Shown: positions 50,421 to 59,344, counted from the first letter of the stretch. The stretch: 64,000 nt of DNA from Buchananella felis (GCF_041380015.1 NZ_CP159978.1), one strand, 5' to 3'. The notes: generated by a model not told the origin, from the sequence alone. Numbers and translations are program-made.

Positions 50421-50475
50421 TGTTGAGTCTCCTTGAAACGTCGTTGTTTCTCCCGGTGATACCCCGAGAGGGAGT

Positions 50476-50491
50476 TACCGGTTGCCCGGTA
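50476..50491. promoter_or_regulatory. Candidate operator for the sugar ABC operon
   Basis: Perfect palindrome TACCGG-TTGC-CCGGTA 56 bp upstream of the binding-protein start. A second dyad, GAAAC-6-GTTTC, lies at 50435-50450, between it and the start codon. LacI- or ROK-family sugar repressors bind comparable dyads. No regulator gene is adjacent, so the assignment is tentative. The rest of the 355-bp gap up to glyA is the divergent promoter region and the riboswitch. Confidence 0.4.
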
Positions 50492-50647
50492 GAACGTGCT
50501 TTAGTGTGCCCTACTTCTCCTTGGAGTCAATGGCGGTTGTCGTTTTCTGAGCTGAGTGTGGCCAAATCGTGATCTGAGCCTCTCTCGTTTGACGCCCGTG
50601 CACGCCGGTCCGGGCGCGGTTTGGGGCGGTTTCTGCGATAGGCTGGC

Positions 50648-50728
50648 GGCGTCGTGACTGGCGAAGGTGGGTTACCACCGGGGAGCGACACCTGAAGTAG
50701 CGTTTCGGTCGCCCGCCTGGGCCGCTGC
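50648..50728 (+). ncRNA. ZTP (pfl) riboswitch upstream of glyA-folD
   Basis: Closest match to the pfl motif: GTCGTGACTGGCGAAGGTGG (50651-50670), TTACCACCGGGGAGCGACACC immediately after it, and a variable arm. GGTCGCCCGCCTGGGCC (50707-50723) closes the pseudoknot. A GC-rich hairpin region (GCCGCCCTTTTGGGCGCCGCC) follows and overlaps the approach to the AGGAGG site of glyA, a plausible expression platform. ZTP control of glyA and folD is well established in other bacteria. Confidence 0.92.
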
Positions 50729-50775
50729 GCGTTCAGTAGCCGCCCTTTTGGGCGCCGCCCGCAGGAGGATTCTCA

Positions 50776-52062
50776 GTGAGCAACAACGAACTCAACGCCC
50801 CCCTAGCAGAGCTTGACCCGGACATCGCCGCAGTCTTGACGGGCGAGCTGTCCCGTCAGCGCGGCACGCTGGAGATGATCGCCAGTGAGAACTTTGTTCC
50901 CCGCGCGGTGCTGGAGTGCCAGGGCAGCGTGCTGACCAACAAGTACGCGGAGGGCTACCCGGGCCGCCGCTACTACGGCGGCTGCGAGGAGGTGGACCGC
51001 GCCGAGTCGCTGGCGATCGAGCGCGCCAAGTCCCTGTTCGGCGCCGAGTACGCCAACGTCCAACCCCACTCCGGTGCCCAGGCGAACGCGGCCGTGCTGC
51101 ACGCCCTGATCCGCCCGGGTGACCCGATTCTGGGCCTGTCCCTGGCCCACGGCGGCCACCTCACCCACGGCATGAAGATCAACTTCTCCGGCCGTTTGTA
51201 CGACGTTCACGCCTACGGGGTGGAAGAGGACACGCACCTGATCGACATGGACAAGGTGCGCGAGCAGGCCCTGGCGGTGCGCCCCAAGGTGATCATCGCC
51301 GGCTGGTCCGCCTACCCGCGCCACCTGGACTTCGAGGCCTTCCGCTCCATCGCCGACGAGGTGGGCGCCTACCTGTGGACCGACATGGCCCACTTCGCGG
51401 GCCTGGTGGCCGCCGGCCTGCACCCCAACCCGGTGCCGCTGTCTGACGTCACCTCCTCTACGGTCCACAAGACCATAGGCGGCCCGCGCTCCGGCCTGAT
51501 CCTGTCCCGCGACGCGGAGAAGTTCGGCAAGATGTTGGACTCTGCGGTGTTCCCGGGCCAGCAGGGCGGCCCGCTCATGCACGCCGTGGCGGCGAAGGCG
51601 GTCGCCTTCAAGATCGCTGCCGGCGAGGGCTTCAAGGACCGCCAGCGCCGCACCCTGGAGGGCGCCCAGCTGATCGCCCAGCGCCTGGTGGCCGACGACG
51701 TCAAGGCGGCCGGCATCACGGTCCTGACCGGTGGCACCGACGTGCACCTGGTGCTGGTTGACCTGCGCAACTCCGTGCTGGACGGCCAGCAGGCCGAGGA
51801 CCTGCTGCACTCCGTGGGCATCACCGTCAACCGCAACGCGGTGCCGTTCGACCCGCGCCCGCCGCGCGTCACCTCCGGCCTGCGCATCGGTGCCCCGGCC
51901 CTGGCCACCCGCGGCTTCGGCGCCGCCGAGTTCACCGAGGTGGCTGACATCATCGCCACCGCCCTGGTGGCCGGCGCCTCCGGTGGCGACGTCGACGTGG
52001 CCGGTCTGCGCAAGCGCGTGGACGCCCTCACCGAGGCCTTCCCGCTGTACCCGGGGCTGTGA
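50776..52062 (+). CDS. glyA: Serine hydroxymethyltransferase
   Basis: 428 residues from GTG 50776 (GCAGGAGG upstream). PLP enzyme: LEMIASENFVPRAVLE, NKYAEGYPGRRYYGGCE, NVQPHSGAQANAAV, active-site Lys in SSTVHKTIGGPRSG, and a C-terminal PPRVTSGLRIGAPALATRGF. Converts serine and THF into glycine and 5,10-methylene-THF. Its stop overlaps the folD start, so the two are coupled under the ZTP riboswitch. Confidence 0.97.
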   Translation: MSNNELNAPLAELDPDIAAVLTGELSRQRGTLEMIASENFVPRAVLECQGSVLTNKYAEGYPGRRYYGGCEEVDRAESLAIERAKSLFGAEYANVQPHSGAQANAAVLHALIRPGDPILGLSLAHGGHLTHGMKINFSGRLYDVHAYGVEEDTHLIDMDKVREQALAVRPKVIIAGWSAYPRHLDFEAFRSIADEVGAYLWTDMAHFAGLVAAGLHPNPVPLSDVTSSTVHKTIGGPRSGLILSRDAEKFGKMLDSAVFPGQQGGPLMHAVAAKAVAFKIAAGEGFKDRQRRTLEGAQLIAQRLVADDVKAAGITVLTGGTDVHLVLVDLRNSVLDGQQAEDLLHSVGITVNRNAVPFDPRPPRVTSGLRIGAPALATRGFGAAEFTEVADIIATALVAGASGGDVDVAGLRKRVDALTEAFPLYPGL

Positions 52063-52976
52063 TGGTGGCTCAGCTTCCCCACGAGTACTTCCCGGCCGGC
52101 GCCCTGCGGCTGGACGGCAAGGCCCTGGCGGGCATCGTCAAGGCGGAACTGGCCCAGCGCGTGGCGGTGCTGCGCGAGCGCGGCATCCAGCCTGGTCTGG
52201 GCACGGTCCTGGTGGGCCAGGACCCGGGCTCGGTGGCCTACGTGGCGGGCAAGCACCGCGACTGCGCGGAGGTGGGCATCGCCTCGATTCGCGAGGACCT
52301 GCCGGCGGACGCCACCCAGGCGGACGTGGAGGCGGCGATCGACCGCCTCAACGCCGACCCGGCCTGCACCGGCTACATCGTTCAGCTGCCGCTGCCCAAG
52401 GGCATCGACACGAACGCCGTGCTGGAGCGGATCGACCCGGCCAAGGACGCCGACGGCCTGCACCCGACCAACCTGGGGCGCCTGGTTTTGCGTGTGAACG
52501 AGCCGGTCACCTCCCCGCTGCCGTGCACCCCGCGCGCGGTGCTGGAGATCCTGGACCGCTACGACATCTCGCTGCGTGGCAAGGACGTGGTGGTGATCGG
52601 GCGCGGCACGACGGTGGGTCGCTCGATCGGCCTGCTGCTCACCCGCCGCGACTGCAACGCCACCCCGGTGCTCACCCACACGGGTACCGCCGACCTGGCG
52701 GCGCACGTGCGCGGCGCTGACGTGATCGTGGCTGCCGCCGGAGTGGCGGGCATCGTCACCCCGGAGATGGTCAAGCCCGGCGCGGTGGTGCTGGACGTGG
52801 GTGTCTCCCGCGTGGAGGACCCGGTCACGGGCAAGGCCAAGCTGAGCGGTGACGTGGCCCCCGGCGTGGACGCCGTGGCCAGCGCGCTCTCGCCCAACCC
52901 GGGCGGGGTGGGGCCCATGACCCGGGCGATGCTCCTGGCGAACGTGGTGGATGCCGCCGAGCGCGCCGCCAACTGA
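52062..52976 (+). CDS. folD: Methylenetetrahydrofolate dehydrogenase / cyclohydrolase
   Basis: 304 residues from ATG 52062 (GTG at 52059 is also possible; both overlap the glyA stop). Conserved FolD motifs: GLGTVLVGQDPGSVAYVAGK with the catalytic Lys, YIVQLPLPKGID, DADGLHPTNLGRLV, VIGRGTTVGRSIGLLL for NADP, and the C-terminal LSPNPGGVGPMTRAML. Converts methylene-THF to 10-formyl-THF, the co-substrate of PurN and PurH. A strong terminator follows. Confidence 0.96.
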   Translation: MVAQLPHEYFPAGALRLDGKALAGIVKAELAQRVAVLRERGIQPGLGTVLVGQDPGSVAYVAGKHRDCAEVGIASIREDLPADATQADVEAAIDRLNADPACTGYIVQLPLPKGIDTNAVLERIDPAKDADGLHPTNLGRLVLRVNEPVTSPLPCTPRAVLEILDRYDISLRGKDVVVIGRGTTVGRSIGLLLTRRDCNATPVLTHTGTADLAAHVRGADVIVAAAGVAGIVTPEMVKPGAVVLDVGVSRVEDPVTGKAKLSGDVAPGVDAVASALSPNPGGVGPMTRAMLLANVVDAAERAAN

Positions 52977-52985
52977 TTGAACGCG

Positions 52986-53018
52986 GCCGGGGGCGGGGTG
53001 GTTTACCCCGCCCCCGGC
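52986..53018 (+). terminator. Terminator after glyA-folD
   Basis: 14-bp perfect stem GCCGGGGGCGGGGT / ACCCCGCCCCCGGC with loop GGTTT, tail ACCCATTTTTCG. Confidence 0.9.
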
Positions 53019-53049
53019 ACCCATTTTTCGAAGAACGGAAAGTAGACGG

Positions 53050-53859
53050 ATGAAGATCACCACGGTGAACGTTAACGGGGTGCGCGCCGCGTACCGTCGC
53101 GGCATGGAGCAGTGGCTGGCCGCATCCGCCCCGGACGTCCTGTTGCTGCAGGAGGTGCGCGCCCCACAGGGCACGGCCGCTCAGCACCTGGGGGAGGGCT
53201 GGCATGTGGCGGAGTCCGTCTGCCAGATCAAGGGCCGCGCCGGCGTGGCCGTGGCAAGCCGGGTAGTGCCCCTGGCGGTGCGCGACGGCGCCTACCCCGA
53301 CGAGCTTCCCGTTGACACCGGCCGCTGGCTGGAGGTGGATTTGCCGCTCCCCGGGCGCGACGTTCCGCTCACCGTTGTCAGCGCCTACCTGCACTCCGGG
53401 GAGGCCGGGACGGAGAAGATGGACGCGAAGTACCACCACCTGGATCGGGTCACCGAGCGGCTGGCCCAGCTGGTCACCGACGTCGAGGCCGGTCGGCGCG
53501 AACTGCTGGTGGCCGGCGACTTCAACGTGGCCATGACCCCGCTGGACATCAAGAACTGGAAGCCCAACCACAACAAGACTGCGGGCGTGTTGGACCAGGA
53601 GATCGCCTACCTGGAGCGCTGGCTGTCCACCGGGCTGGTGGACGCGGTGCGTCAGCTGCACGGGCCCGAGCAGGGCCCCTATACCTGGTGGTCCTGGCGC
53701 GGGCGGGCCTTCGACAACAACGCCGGGTGGCGCATCGACTACCACTTCGTCAGCCCGGGCCTGGCGCAGGCCGCCACGGACTACGCGGTGGAGCGCGCGC
53801 AGACCAACGCCGAGCGCTTTTCTGACCACGCCCCCATGTCCGTCACCTACGCGCTCTAG
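53050..53859 (+). CDS. xth: Exodeoxyribonuclease III / AP endonuclease
   Basis: 269 residues, EEP nuclease fold. Motifs: TTVNVNGVRAA with the first Asn, LLLQEVRA (metal-binding Glu), VVSAYLHSGE, LLVAGDFNVAMTPLDIKNW (Asp/Asn pair), WRIDYHFVSPGLA and the terminal catalytic SDHAPMSVTY. Repairs abasic sites and removes 3' blocks. The start ATG 53050 follows GAACGGAAAG. Single gene after the glyA-folD terminator. Confidence 0.95.
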   Translation: MKITTVNVNGVRAAYRRGMEQWLAASAPDVLLLQEVRAPQGTAAQHLGEGWHVAESVCQIKGRAGVAVASRVVPLAVRDGAYPDELPVDTGRWLEVDLPLPGRDVPLTVVSAYLHSGEAGTEKMDAKYHHLDRVTERLAQLVTDVEAGRRELLVAGDFNVAMTPLDIKNWKPNHNKTAGVLDQEIAYLERWLSTGLVDAVRQLHGPEQGPYTWWSWRGRAFDNNAGWRIDYHFVSPGLAQAATDYAVERAQTNAERFSDHAPMSVTYAL

Positions 53860-53881
53860 CGGCCCGGGCGGCGGGTCTCCC

Positions 53882-54375
53882 ATCTCGACGTTTGTGGCTT
53901 CATCTCGACGTTTGGGGGTGAATCTAGACGTTTTCCTGGTCTGGAACGTCGAGTTGGGGTCGCGAACGTCTAGTTGAGGGCGCGAACGTCGAGTTGAGGT
54001 GTCGAACGTCTAGTTGGGGTTTGGTGGGTGGGGGTGGTTGCGTGGGCATGGTGTCTTGAATTTCGACGTTTGTGGCTTCATCTCGACGTTTGGGGGTGAA
54101 TCTAGACGTTTTCCTGGTCTGGAACGTCGAGTTGGGGTCGCGAACGTCTAGTTGAGGGCGCGAACGTCGAGTTGAGGTGTCGAACGTCTAGTTGGGGTTT
54201 GGTGGGTGGGGGTGGTTGCGTGGGCATGGTGTCTCGAATCTCGACGTTTGGGGGTGAATCTAGACGTTTTCCCGGTCTGGAACGTCGAGTTGAGGTGTCG
54301 AACGTCGAGTTGGGGTGCCGAACGTCGAGTTGAGGTGCCGAACGTCGAGTTGGGGACGCGAACGTCTAGTTGGGA
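53882..54375. repeat. Noncoding repeat block, 178-bp period, AACGTC[G/T]AGTT motif
   Basis: Two full near-identical 178-bp units (starting ~53882 and ~54060) and a third, rearranged unit with a 20-bp deletion. Each unit has two or three CGACGTTT / TAGACGTTTT motifs on its left and four AACGTC[G/T]AGTT motifs on its right, i.e. opposite orientations of one element. I count about 13 right-type and 8 left-type copies. It sits between convergent genes; short open frames in it are artefacts. No unique spacers, so not CRISPR. Confidence 0.95.
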
Positions 54376-54432
54376 TAGCCCAAGTGCCCGCCCCTACCGC
54401 GCGGAGTTGCCTAGCTGCGGCCGGGCATGAAA

Positions 54433-54472
54433 GTGGCCGACGCTCCTCCCGGCCAGGAGGAACGTCGGCCAC
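54433..54472 (-). terminator. Terminator after the MacAB-like operon (GGCCGACGT-type stem)
   Basis: 17-bp stem GTGGCCGACGCTCCTCC / GGAGGAACGTCGGCCAC with one mismatched position, 16 bp beyond the permease stop. Near-identical stem to 47068-47110. Confidence 0.8.
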
Positions 54473-54487
54473 CACTATTGCCGACCG

Positions 54488-55807
54488 CTAGTAGCGGATC
54501 GCGTCAATCGGCTTGACCCGCACCGCGATCAGCGCCGGAATGATGCCCGCCAGAGCACCAATCGCGGTCGCACTGAGCAAGCCCACCATGGCGGCGTCCA
54601 GCGGGAAGGGCGGGACGTCCTGCACGTAGACCTCGAACCGGTCATAGGGAATGTGCGGGGCGGCGAGCACCGCCATCGTCACCCCCACCAGGCCCGCCAC
54701 GAACGTGGCCACCACCGACTCCAGGAAGATCGCGATGAACACGCGAGTGCTAGTGGCACCCAAAGAGCGGCGGATTCCGATCTCGTGGATGCGGGCCCGC
54801 ACGGTGACCACCGAGATGTTGATCAGCGACAGACCGCCGAGCACCAGGATCACCACGCCGATCGCGCCGACCACCTTGGTCAGGCCCTCCTTGGTGTTGA
54901 AGACACCGGAGGAGTCCATCGCGTAGGCCTGGGTCGAATCCTTGCCGAACTTGCCGTTCAGCGTCGCCTTGATCTGCGCCTGCGCCTGCGGCACCGTGGA
55001 CGGGTCCACCCACACCTCGAAGCCGTACTGGCCGCCAGGCTCCTTGTTCGGCATGGCCTCATAAGACTGGCGCAGCATGAAAAGGCCCGGCATCTCGAAG
55101 TCGCGCTGCGGCAGGATACCCACCACCACCGCGCGCACGCGGTTGGTCTTGCCGAGGGACAGGGTGACCGGGCCGTCCTTCTTCAACGCCCCCAGCGCCT
55201 CGGCCAGACCGTGCGTGATCACCACGCGCGGAGCGAGCTTTTGGACGTCCGAAGCGTCGAACCAGCGGCCCTGATCCGTGACCAACCGGTGCATCTCAGC
55301 GTAGGGCTGGTCCACCACCTTCAGCTCCACCGGGAGCAGCCCGTCCTCGATCAGGACGTGGGAGTAGTTCTGCATCACTGCAGAGGCGTAGCGGATGTCG
55401 TAGCGCTTGACCAGCGCGTCCCACTCGGTCAGCAACTTCTGCGTGAACTTGCTGGCCTGCTCGCCATCGCCATCGTCTCGCTGCCCGGGCATCGGCTCCA
55501 TGAAGACGCCACCACCACCGTAGCCGTAGAAGAAACCGTCCGGTTCCAGGGCGGGATCGAACTCCGCCCCCGGGTCAGCCTGAGCGGAGGGGTCCTTCTC
55601 GGTGACGCTGATGTTGATGGTGCCCGGGCGGCCGGAGTAGTACTCCAGCTCCTCCACCTGGGCCTGTACCACCACGCGCCCGAAGGCGATGACGCTGGCC
55701 ATCACGGCCACCGCCACGGCCACGTTCATCAGCGAGATGAACACGCGCACCTTGGAGAGGCGAACCTGGGTCCAGGCCTCATTCAGAGAACCAATCAGGG
55801 AGATCAT
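54488..55807 (-). CDS. MacB/FtsX-type ABC transporter permease
   Basis: 439 residues from ATG 55807, whose ATGA overlaps the ATPase stop. One N-terminal helix (VFISLMNVAVAVAVMASVIA), a large extracytoplasmic MacB-PCD domain (~50-290), then three C-terminal helices of the FtsX domain with the conserved VRARIHEIGIRRSLGATSTR before the second and VRVKPIDAIRY at the end. This is the four-helix mechanotransmission permease topology. Works with the ATPase and adaptor encoded upstream, probably for export of peptides or lipids or for envelope signalling. Confidence 0.92.
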   Translation of the reverse strand: MISLIGSLNEAWTQVRLSKVRVFISLMNVAVAVAVMASVIAFGRVVVQAQVEELEYYSGRPGTINISVTEKDPSAQADPGAEFDPALEPDGFFYGYGGGGVFMEPMPGQRDDGDGEQASKFTQKLLTEWDALVKRYDIRYASAVMQNYSHVLIEDGLLPVELKVVDQPYAEMHRLVTDQGRWFDASDVQKLAPRVVITHGLAEALGALKKDGPVTLSLGKTNRVRAVVVGILPQRDFEMPGLFMLRQSYEAMPNKEPGGQYGFEVWVDPSTVPQAQAQIKATLNGKFGKDSTQAYAMDSSGVFNTKEGLTKVVGAIGVVILVLGGLSLINISVVTVRARIHEIGIRRSLGATSTRVFIAIFLESVVATFVAGLVGVTMAVLAAPHIPYDRFEVYVQDVPPFPLDAAMVGLLSATAIGALAGIIPALIAVRVKPIDAIRY

Positions 55808-56814
55808 CGCGCCTCCTCCTCGGTGCGTGCCGCAGCGCGGCGGTCGGCGGCGTAGGGGCTGGCGACGGGGGACGCCGCAGTGGCAACCGGGTCTGTCGTG
55901 GCGACAGTGGTAACAGTGGCGACCGGGGCAACCGCGCCGACCGTGTCGGCCGCATCGGCCGTGGCCCGGGCGTCGGTCGGGCCGCTCGCTGCAGCCGCTG
56001 CGTTGGCCGCAGCGTTGGTCGCAGCGGTCACCTCCGGCGCGGCCGAAGCGGGCCGGGCCCCCACGGAGGCCATCGGCACCTGGGAGAGCGAGGCCGCCAC
56101 GGCGGCGCGCGCCTCTGAGTGCCCGTCGCTGATCTCCAGCGGGGTGAGTACGCCGTCGCCCAGACGGAAGGCCCGCCTGGCGCGGGCGGCGATGGCCGGG
56201 TCGTGGGTGATGACGATCAGCGCGGCGCCGCACTCGCGCGCCTCGCGCTCCAGGGTCTCCATGACGTGCTGGCCGGTCTCCACGTCCAGGGCGCCGGTGG
56301 GCTCGTCGGCCAGCAGCACCCGGGGGCGGCGCACCAGCGCGCGCGCCAGGGCGACGCGCTGCTGCTCACCACCGGAGAGCTGGTCTAGCCGGGAGTCCAG
56401 GCGCTCGCCCAGCCCCATGTGCACCAGCAGGTCGCGGGCGCGGGACTCGCGGGTGAAGTAGCTGGCGTCGTTGGCGTAGAGCAGTGGGGCCGCCACGTTC
56501 TCCACCACGCCCAGTCCGGGCAGGAGGTTGAAGGACTGGAAGACGAAGCCGAAGTGCTTGCCGCGCGTGCGGGCCCGCTTGCCGTCTCCCCAGTTGCTGG
56601 TGTCCTGCCCGTCGAAGCGGTAGACGCCTGCGGTGGGCTTGTCCAGCAGCCCCAGGAGGTTGAGCAGCGTGGACTTTCCGGTGCCGGAGCGGCCCACGAT
56701 GGCGATGTGATCACCCGCCTCGACCTGCAGGTTGATGTCCGTGAGGATGTCCAGGCGCTCACCCGTGGGGATGGTGAATGAGCGCGCCATGCCCTCGATT
56801 TCTAGCAGGGCCAT
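55804..56814 (-). CDS. MacB/LolD-type ABC ATPase with Ala/Thr-rich tail
   Basis: 336 residues. ATPase core 1-~225: VGRSGTGKSTLLNLLGLLDK, FVFQSFNLLPGLGVVENV, LSGGEQQRVALARAL, LLADEPTGALDVETG and VITHDPAIA. The remaining ~110 residues are low-complexity Ala/Thr/Val (e.g. ATNAAANAAAAASGP), with no recognisable domain and no equivalent in LolD/MacB ATPases. Starts 1 nt after the adaptor stop. It drives the FtsX-type permease. Confidence 0.92.
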   Translation of the reverse strand: MALLEIEGMARSFTIPTGERLDILTDINLQVEAGDHIAIVGRSGTGKSTLLNLLGLLDKPTAGVYRFDGQDTSNWGDGKRARTRGKHFGFVFQSFNLLPGLGVVENVAAPLLYANDASYFTRESRARDLLVHMGLGERLDSRLDQLSGGEQQRVALARALVRRPRVLLADEPTGALDVETGQHVMETLEREARECGAALIVITHDPAIAARARRAFRLGDGVLTPLEISDGHSEARAAVAASLSQVPMASVGARPASAAPEVTAATNAAANAAAAASGPTDARATADAADTVGAVAPVATVTTVATTDPVATAASPVASPYAADRRAAARTEEEAR

Positions 56815-56815
56815 G

Positions 56816-58132
56816 TCAGTTGCCGCCCACCGGCTTCTCTTCGGACGAGCCGGTCAGCTCCTTGGTGAGCCCGATCTCGTCCTTGATGACCTTGCCGTCC
56901 TTGTCGAACTCGGTCACCTTCCCGTCCGGGCTGGTGATGGTGGAGCTGCCGTCCTTGCGGAAGATGACGGTGTTGCCGTCGGGGTCGGTGAACTTCTCGG
57001 AGCCGTCCTCCAGGATCTCGATGTCCGGCTCGATGGCGCCCTGGTCCTTGCCGCCATCGCCCTCGCCGCCCTCAGGGGCGTCCTGCTGCTCCATCTGCTC
57101 CATGAACGGGTCGTGGATGTACTTGCTGGGGTCCAGCTCCTCCTCGGTGCCGGGCACGAATTCCAGCACCTCGTCGCCTGCGGCGAGGCCGGACTTGATC
57201 TCCACCATGAAGCCGTCGGTCAGGCCCAGCTCCACCTCGGTGGGCTTGGCGCGCCCGTCGGGACCCATCTTCCACACGGTGCCGCGCTGGTAGTCGCCCT
57301 TGACGGCGGTGGTGGGGATGGTGATGACGCCGTCGGCGTCGCCGGTGTGGATAGCGACCTTGGCGCTCAGGCCGGGGTAGAGCGTGATGTCGCCCGGCAC
57401 GGGGCAGGTGAGCTTGGCGCTGGAGGAGGTGGTGCCGCCCGCGCCGCCGGGGGCCTCCTGGCCGGGCTGCTGCTGGCCGCCCCCGGCGGGGGCGCTCTGC
57501 TCGGAGTTGACCAGCTTGATGTTGTGGCACTCGAAGGGGCCGGGGCCGGGGGTGACGGTGACTGTGGCGGAGTCCGGCACGGCGGTCAGGGAGTAACGCT
57601 GGGCCGGGCTGAGCGCGGCCTCGATGGAGAGAGTGCCGGGGGAGATGGAGGCGACCGCCGTGCCCACCGCCACTTCCTGGTTCTGCAGCACGCTGTACTT
57701 CACCTTGCCGTTGGCGTTGGCGTAGATGGTGCGGTAGACGGTGTAGGTGGTCGTGGTGGGAGCGCCGGGCACCTGCTGCCCGTTCTCGTCCGTGGTCGGG
57801 GTGCCCTCTTCGGTCTCGGTCACCTCAGCGGTGAGCGTGATGATGGGGGCGCCGGTCTCCACGAGCGAGCCCTCGGGGGCCTCAAACTTGGCCACGGTGC
57901 CGGTCACCGTGGACTTCACCTCCGCGGCGGGGTCTGAGACCACGGAGCCGTTGACCGTGAACTCGTTGGAGATGGAGCCCAGCGTGGCCACGACGGTGGA
58001 GGGCTTGAAGTCAACCCACGGCTTGGCGGCCGTCTCAGCGGCGGGGGTGGAGAAGAATGCGATCTTCACTAGCGCGCCCGCGATGACTATCCACACGACG
58101 AGCTTGGCGATCGGCAAGATTAGGCGTTTCAT
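56816..58132 (-). CDS. MacA/HlyD-like membrane-anchored adaptor
   Basis: 438 residues with one N-terminal helix (LILPIAKLVVWIVIAGALVK). The outside portion has biotinyl-lipoyl-like halves (VKSTVTGTVAKFEAPEGSLV; VPGDITLYPGLSAKVAI) and a membrane-fusion beta domain (IPTTAVKGDYQRGTVWKM; VELGLTDGFMVEIKSGLAAG). No long coiled-coil hairpin is seen, consistent with Gram-positive adaptors. The C-terminal ~90 residues are acidic, with short repeating strands (GNTVIFRKDGSSTITSPDGK) resembling a T-type beta repeat. First gene of the adaptor-ATPase-permease operon. Confidence 0.85.
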   Translation of the reverse strand: MKRLILPIAKLVVWIVIAGALVKIAFFSTPAAETAAKPWVDFKPSTVVATLGSISNEFTVNGSVVSDPAAEVKSTVTGTVAKFEAPEGSLVETGAPIITLTAEVTETEEGTPTTDENGQQVPGAPTTTTYTVYRTIYANANGKVKYSVLQNQEVAVGTAVASISPGTLSIEAALSPAQRYSLTAVPDSATVTVTPGPGPFECHNIKLVNSEQSAPAGGGQQQPGQEAPGGAGGTTSSSAKLTCPVPGDITLYPGLSAKVAIHTGDADGVITIPTTAVKGDYQRGTVWKMGPDGRAKPTEVELGLTDGFMVEIKSGLAAGDEVLEFVPGTEEELDPSKYIHDPFMEQMEQQDAPEGGEGDGGKDQGAIEPDIEILEDGSEKFTDPDGNTVIFRKDGSSTITSPDGKVTEFDKDGKVIKDEIGLTKELTGSSEEKPVGGN

Positions 58133-58188
58133 TTGAACCTCCCGGTTAGACCACCGGCCAGTCTAGAAGCGCCCGTCTAAGCAACCAA

Positions 58189-59208
58189 TCACACCTCGGG
58201 CTTAGTTTCGCCTTCCTTGTTCGTCCGTTGGGATGAGCCGGTGGACATCCACGCGCAGGCGAACAGGTAGACGAGCGCGGCGAAGTTGATCCACAGCAGC
58301 ATGGTTGCCAGCGCCTTGAAGGAGACCAGGAGCGGGTTGTTGGAGGAGGTGCGCAGGAACGTCGTGCCCGCTAGGCGCAGCGCGGTCAGGCCCACCACTC
58401 CGAAGGCGAGGCCGCCAAGTAGGGGGCGGCGGGGCACCTTGATGTCGGCCACCAGGCGTACCAGCACCCACAGGAGCAGGGCGTCGACGGCGGCGGCCAC
58501 GAGGAGGGTGACCAGCTGGATCATGAGGCCCGCCACCGGGCCGTGCCAGTGCAGGAAGTCCAAGATCTTCTCGCTGAATACCACGGCGAGGGTGGAGCCG
58601 ACGGCGGTGAGTAGGGTGCCCACGCCCAGCGAGACGTAGCCCAGCAGGTCCCGCAGGCGCGCCACCAGCATGTTGCTGGGCGGCTGGTCTAGCTGGAACA
58701 TGGCCCAGGTGGCGGTGCGCAACGCGCTCATCACACCGAGGGCGGCCACCAGCAGCAGGGCGGCGGCGACCACGGAGGTGAGGTTCCAGCCCGTGTCCAG
58801 GATGAGCGAGGAGGGGGAGAGCAGCCCCTTCTTGCCGCCCTCGTCTAGTAGGCCGGGCAGGCTCTGGTTGATGGCGGCGATGGTGGAGGCGCGCAGGCGC
58901 TCGTCGCTGCCCAGGCTGGCCATGAAGAAGGTCCACCCCAGGGTGAGGGCCGCACCGAGCGAGAAGAGTGCGGTGTAGGTGATGCCGCCGCTGAGTAGGG
59001 TGGCGTGCCCGCCGTTGAAACGATCCAGTGCGCGGCCCAGGTGGGTGGACTGGTACCACTCGAGTAGGGCCGTGGCGCGCTCGGCCCAGGTGGGTTGCCT
59101 CAGCGCCGCGCGAAACCGTCCCCACAGCGTCTTGTCTGCTGGCACGGGACGGCGGGACTTGCGCCCGGCGGCCTGGGCAGAGGCGGGGGTTTCGTTGCGA
59201 ATCGTCAT
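58189..59208 (-). CDS. YihY/BrkB-family inner membrane protein
   Basis: 339 residues from ATG 59208; the longer GTG start at 59268 lacks a ribosome-binding site. Family hallmarks: FNGGHATLLSGGITYTALFS, then WAMFQLDQPPSNMLVARLRD, and LLWINFAALVYLFACAWMS. About six helices. Members were once called ribonuclease BN by mistake and are now regarded as membrane proteins of uncertain, possibly transport, function. It follows the MacAB-like operon on the same strand but is upstream of it by 56 bp, so read-through is possible. Confidence 0.9.
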   Translation of the reverse strand: MTIRNETPASAQAAGRKSRRPVPADKTLWGRFRAALRQPTWAERATALLEWYQSTHLGRALDRFNGGHATLLSGGITYTALFSLGAALTLGWTFFMASLGSDERLRASTIAAINQSLPGLLDEGGKKGLLSPSSLILDTGWNLTSVVAAALLLVAALGVMSALRTATWAMFQLDQPPSNMLVARLRDLLGYVSLGVGTLLTAVGSTLAVVFSEKILDFLHWHGPVAGLMIQLVTLLVAAAVDALLLWVLVRLVADIKVPRRPLLGGLAFGVVGLTALRLAGTTFLRTSSNNPLLVSFKALATMLLWINFAALVYLFACAWMSTGSSQRTNKEGETKPEV

Positions 59209-59344
59209 GGCCCCCAAGCTACGGGAATCGCTCGGGGCGGGCAGGGCGGGCCCCCCATTCTGGGTCACGAATCACGCGGGAGCAGAGGGGAAATGGGCCG
59301 CGCCTTGCGCCTGGCCGGCCGCAGCGGGGTGGCCGACGTTGCTC

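Noticed and set aside
53882..54375. CRISPR array or small ORFs in the repeat block
   Set aside because: Motifs are spaced irregularly in alternating orientation inside larger 178-bp units; short open frames consist only of repeat translations.
55808..56233. Longer N terminus for the FtsX-type permease
   Set aside because: It overlaps the ATPase gene's low-complexity tail in another frame; ATG 55807 forms the expected ATGA overlap.
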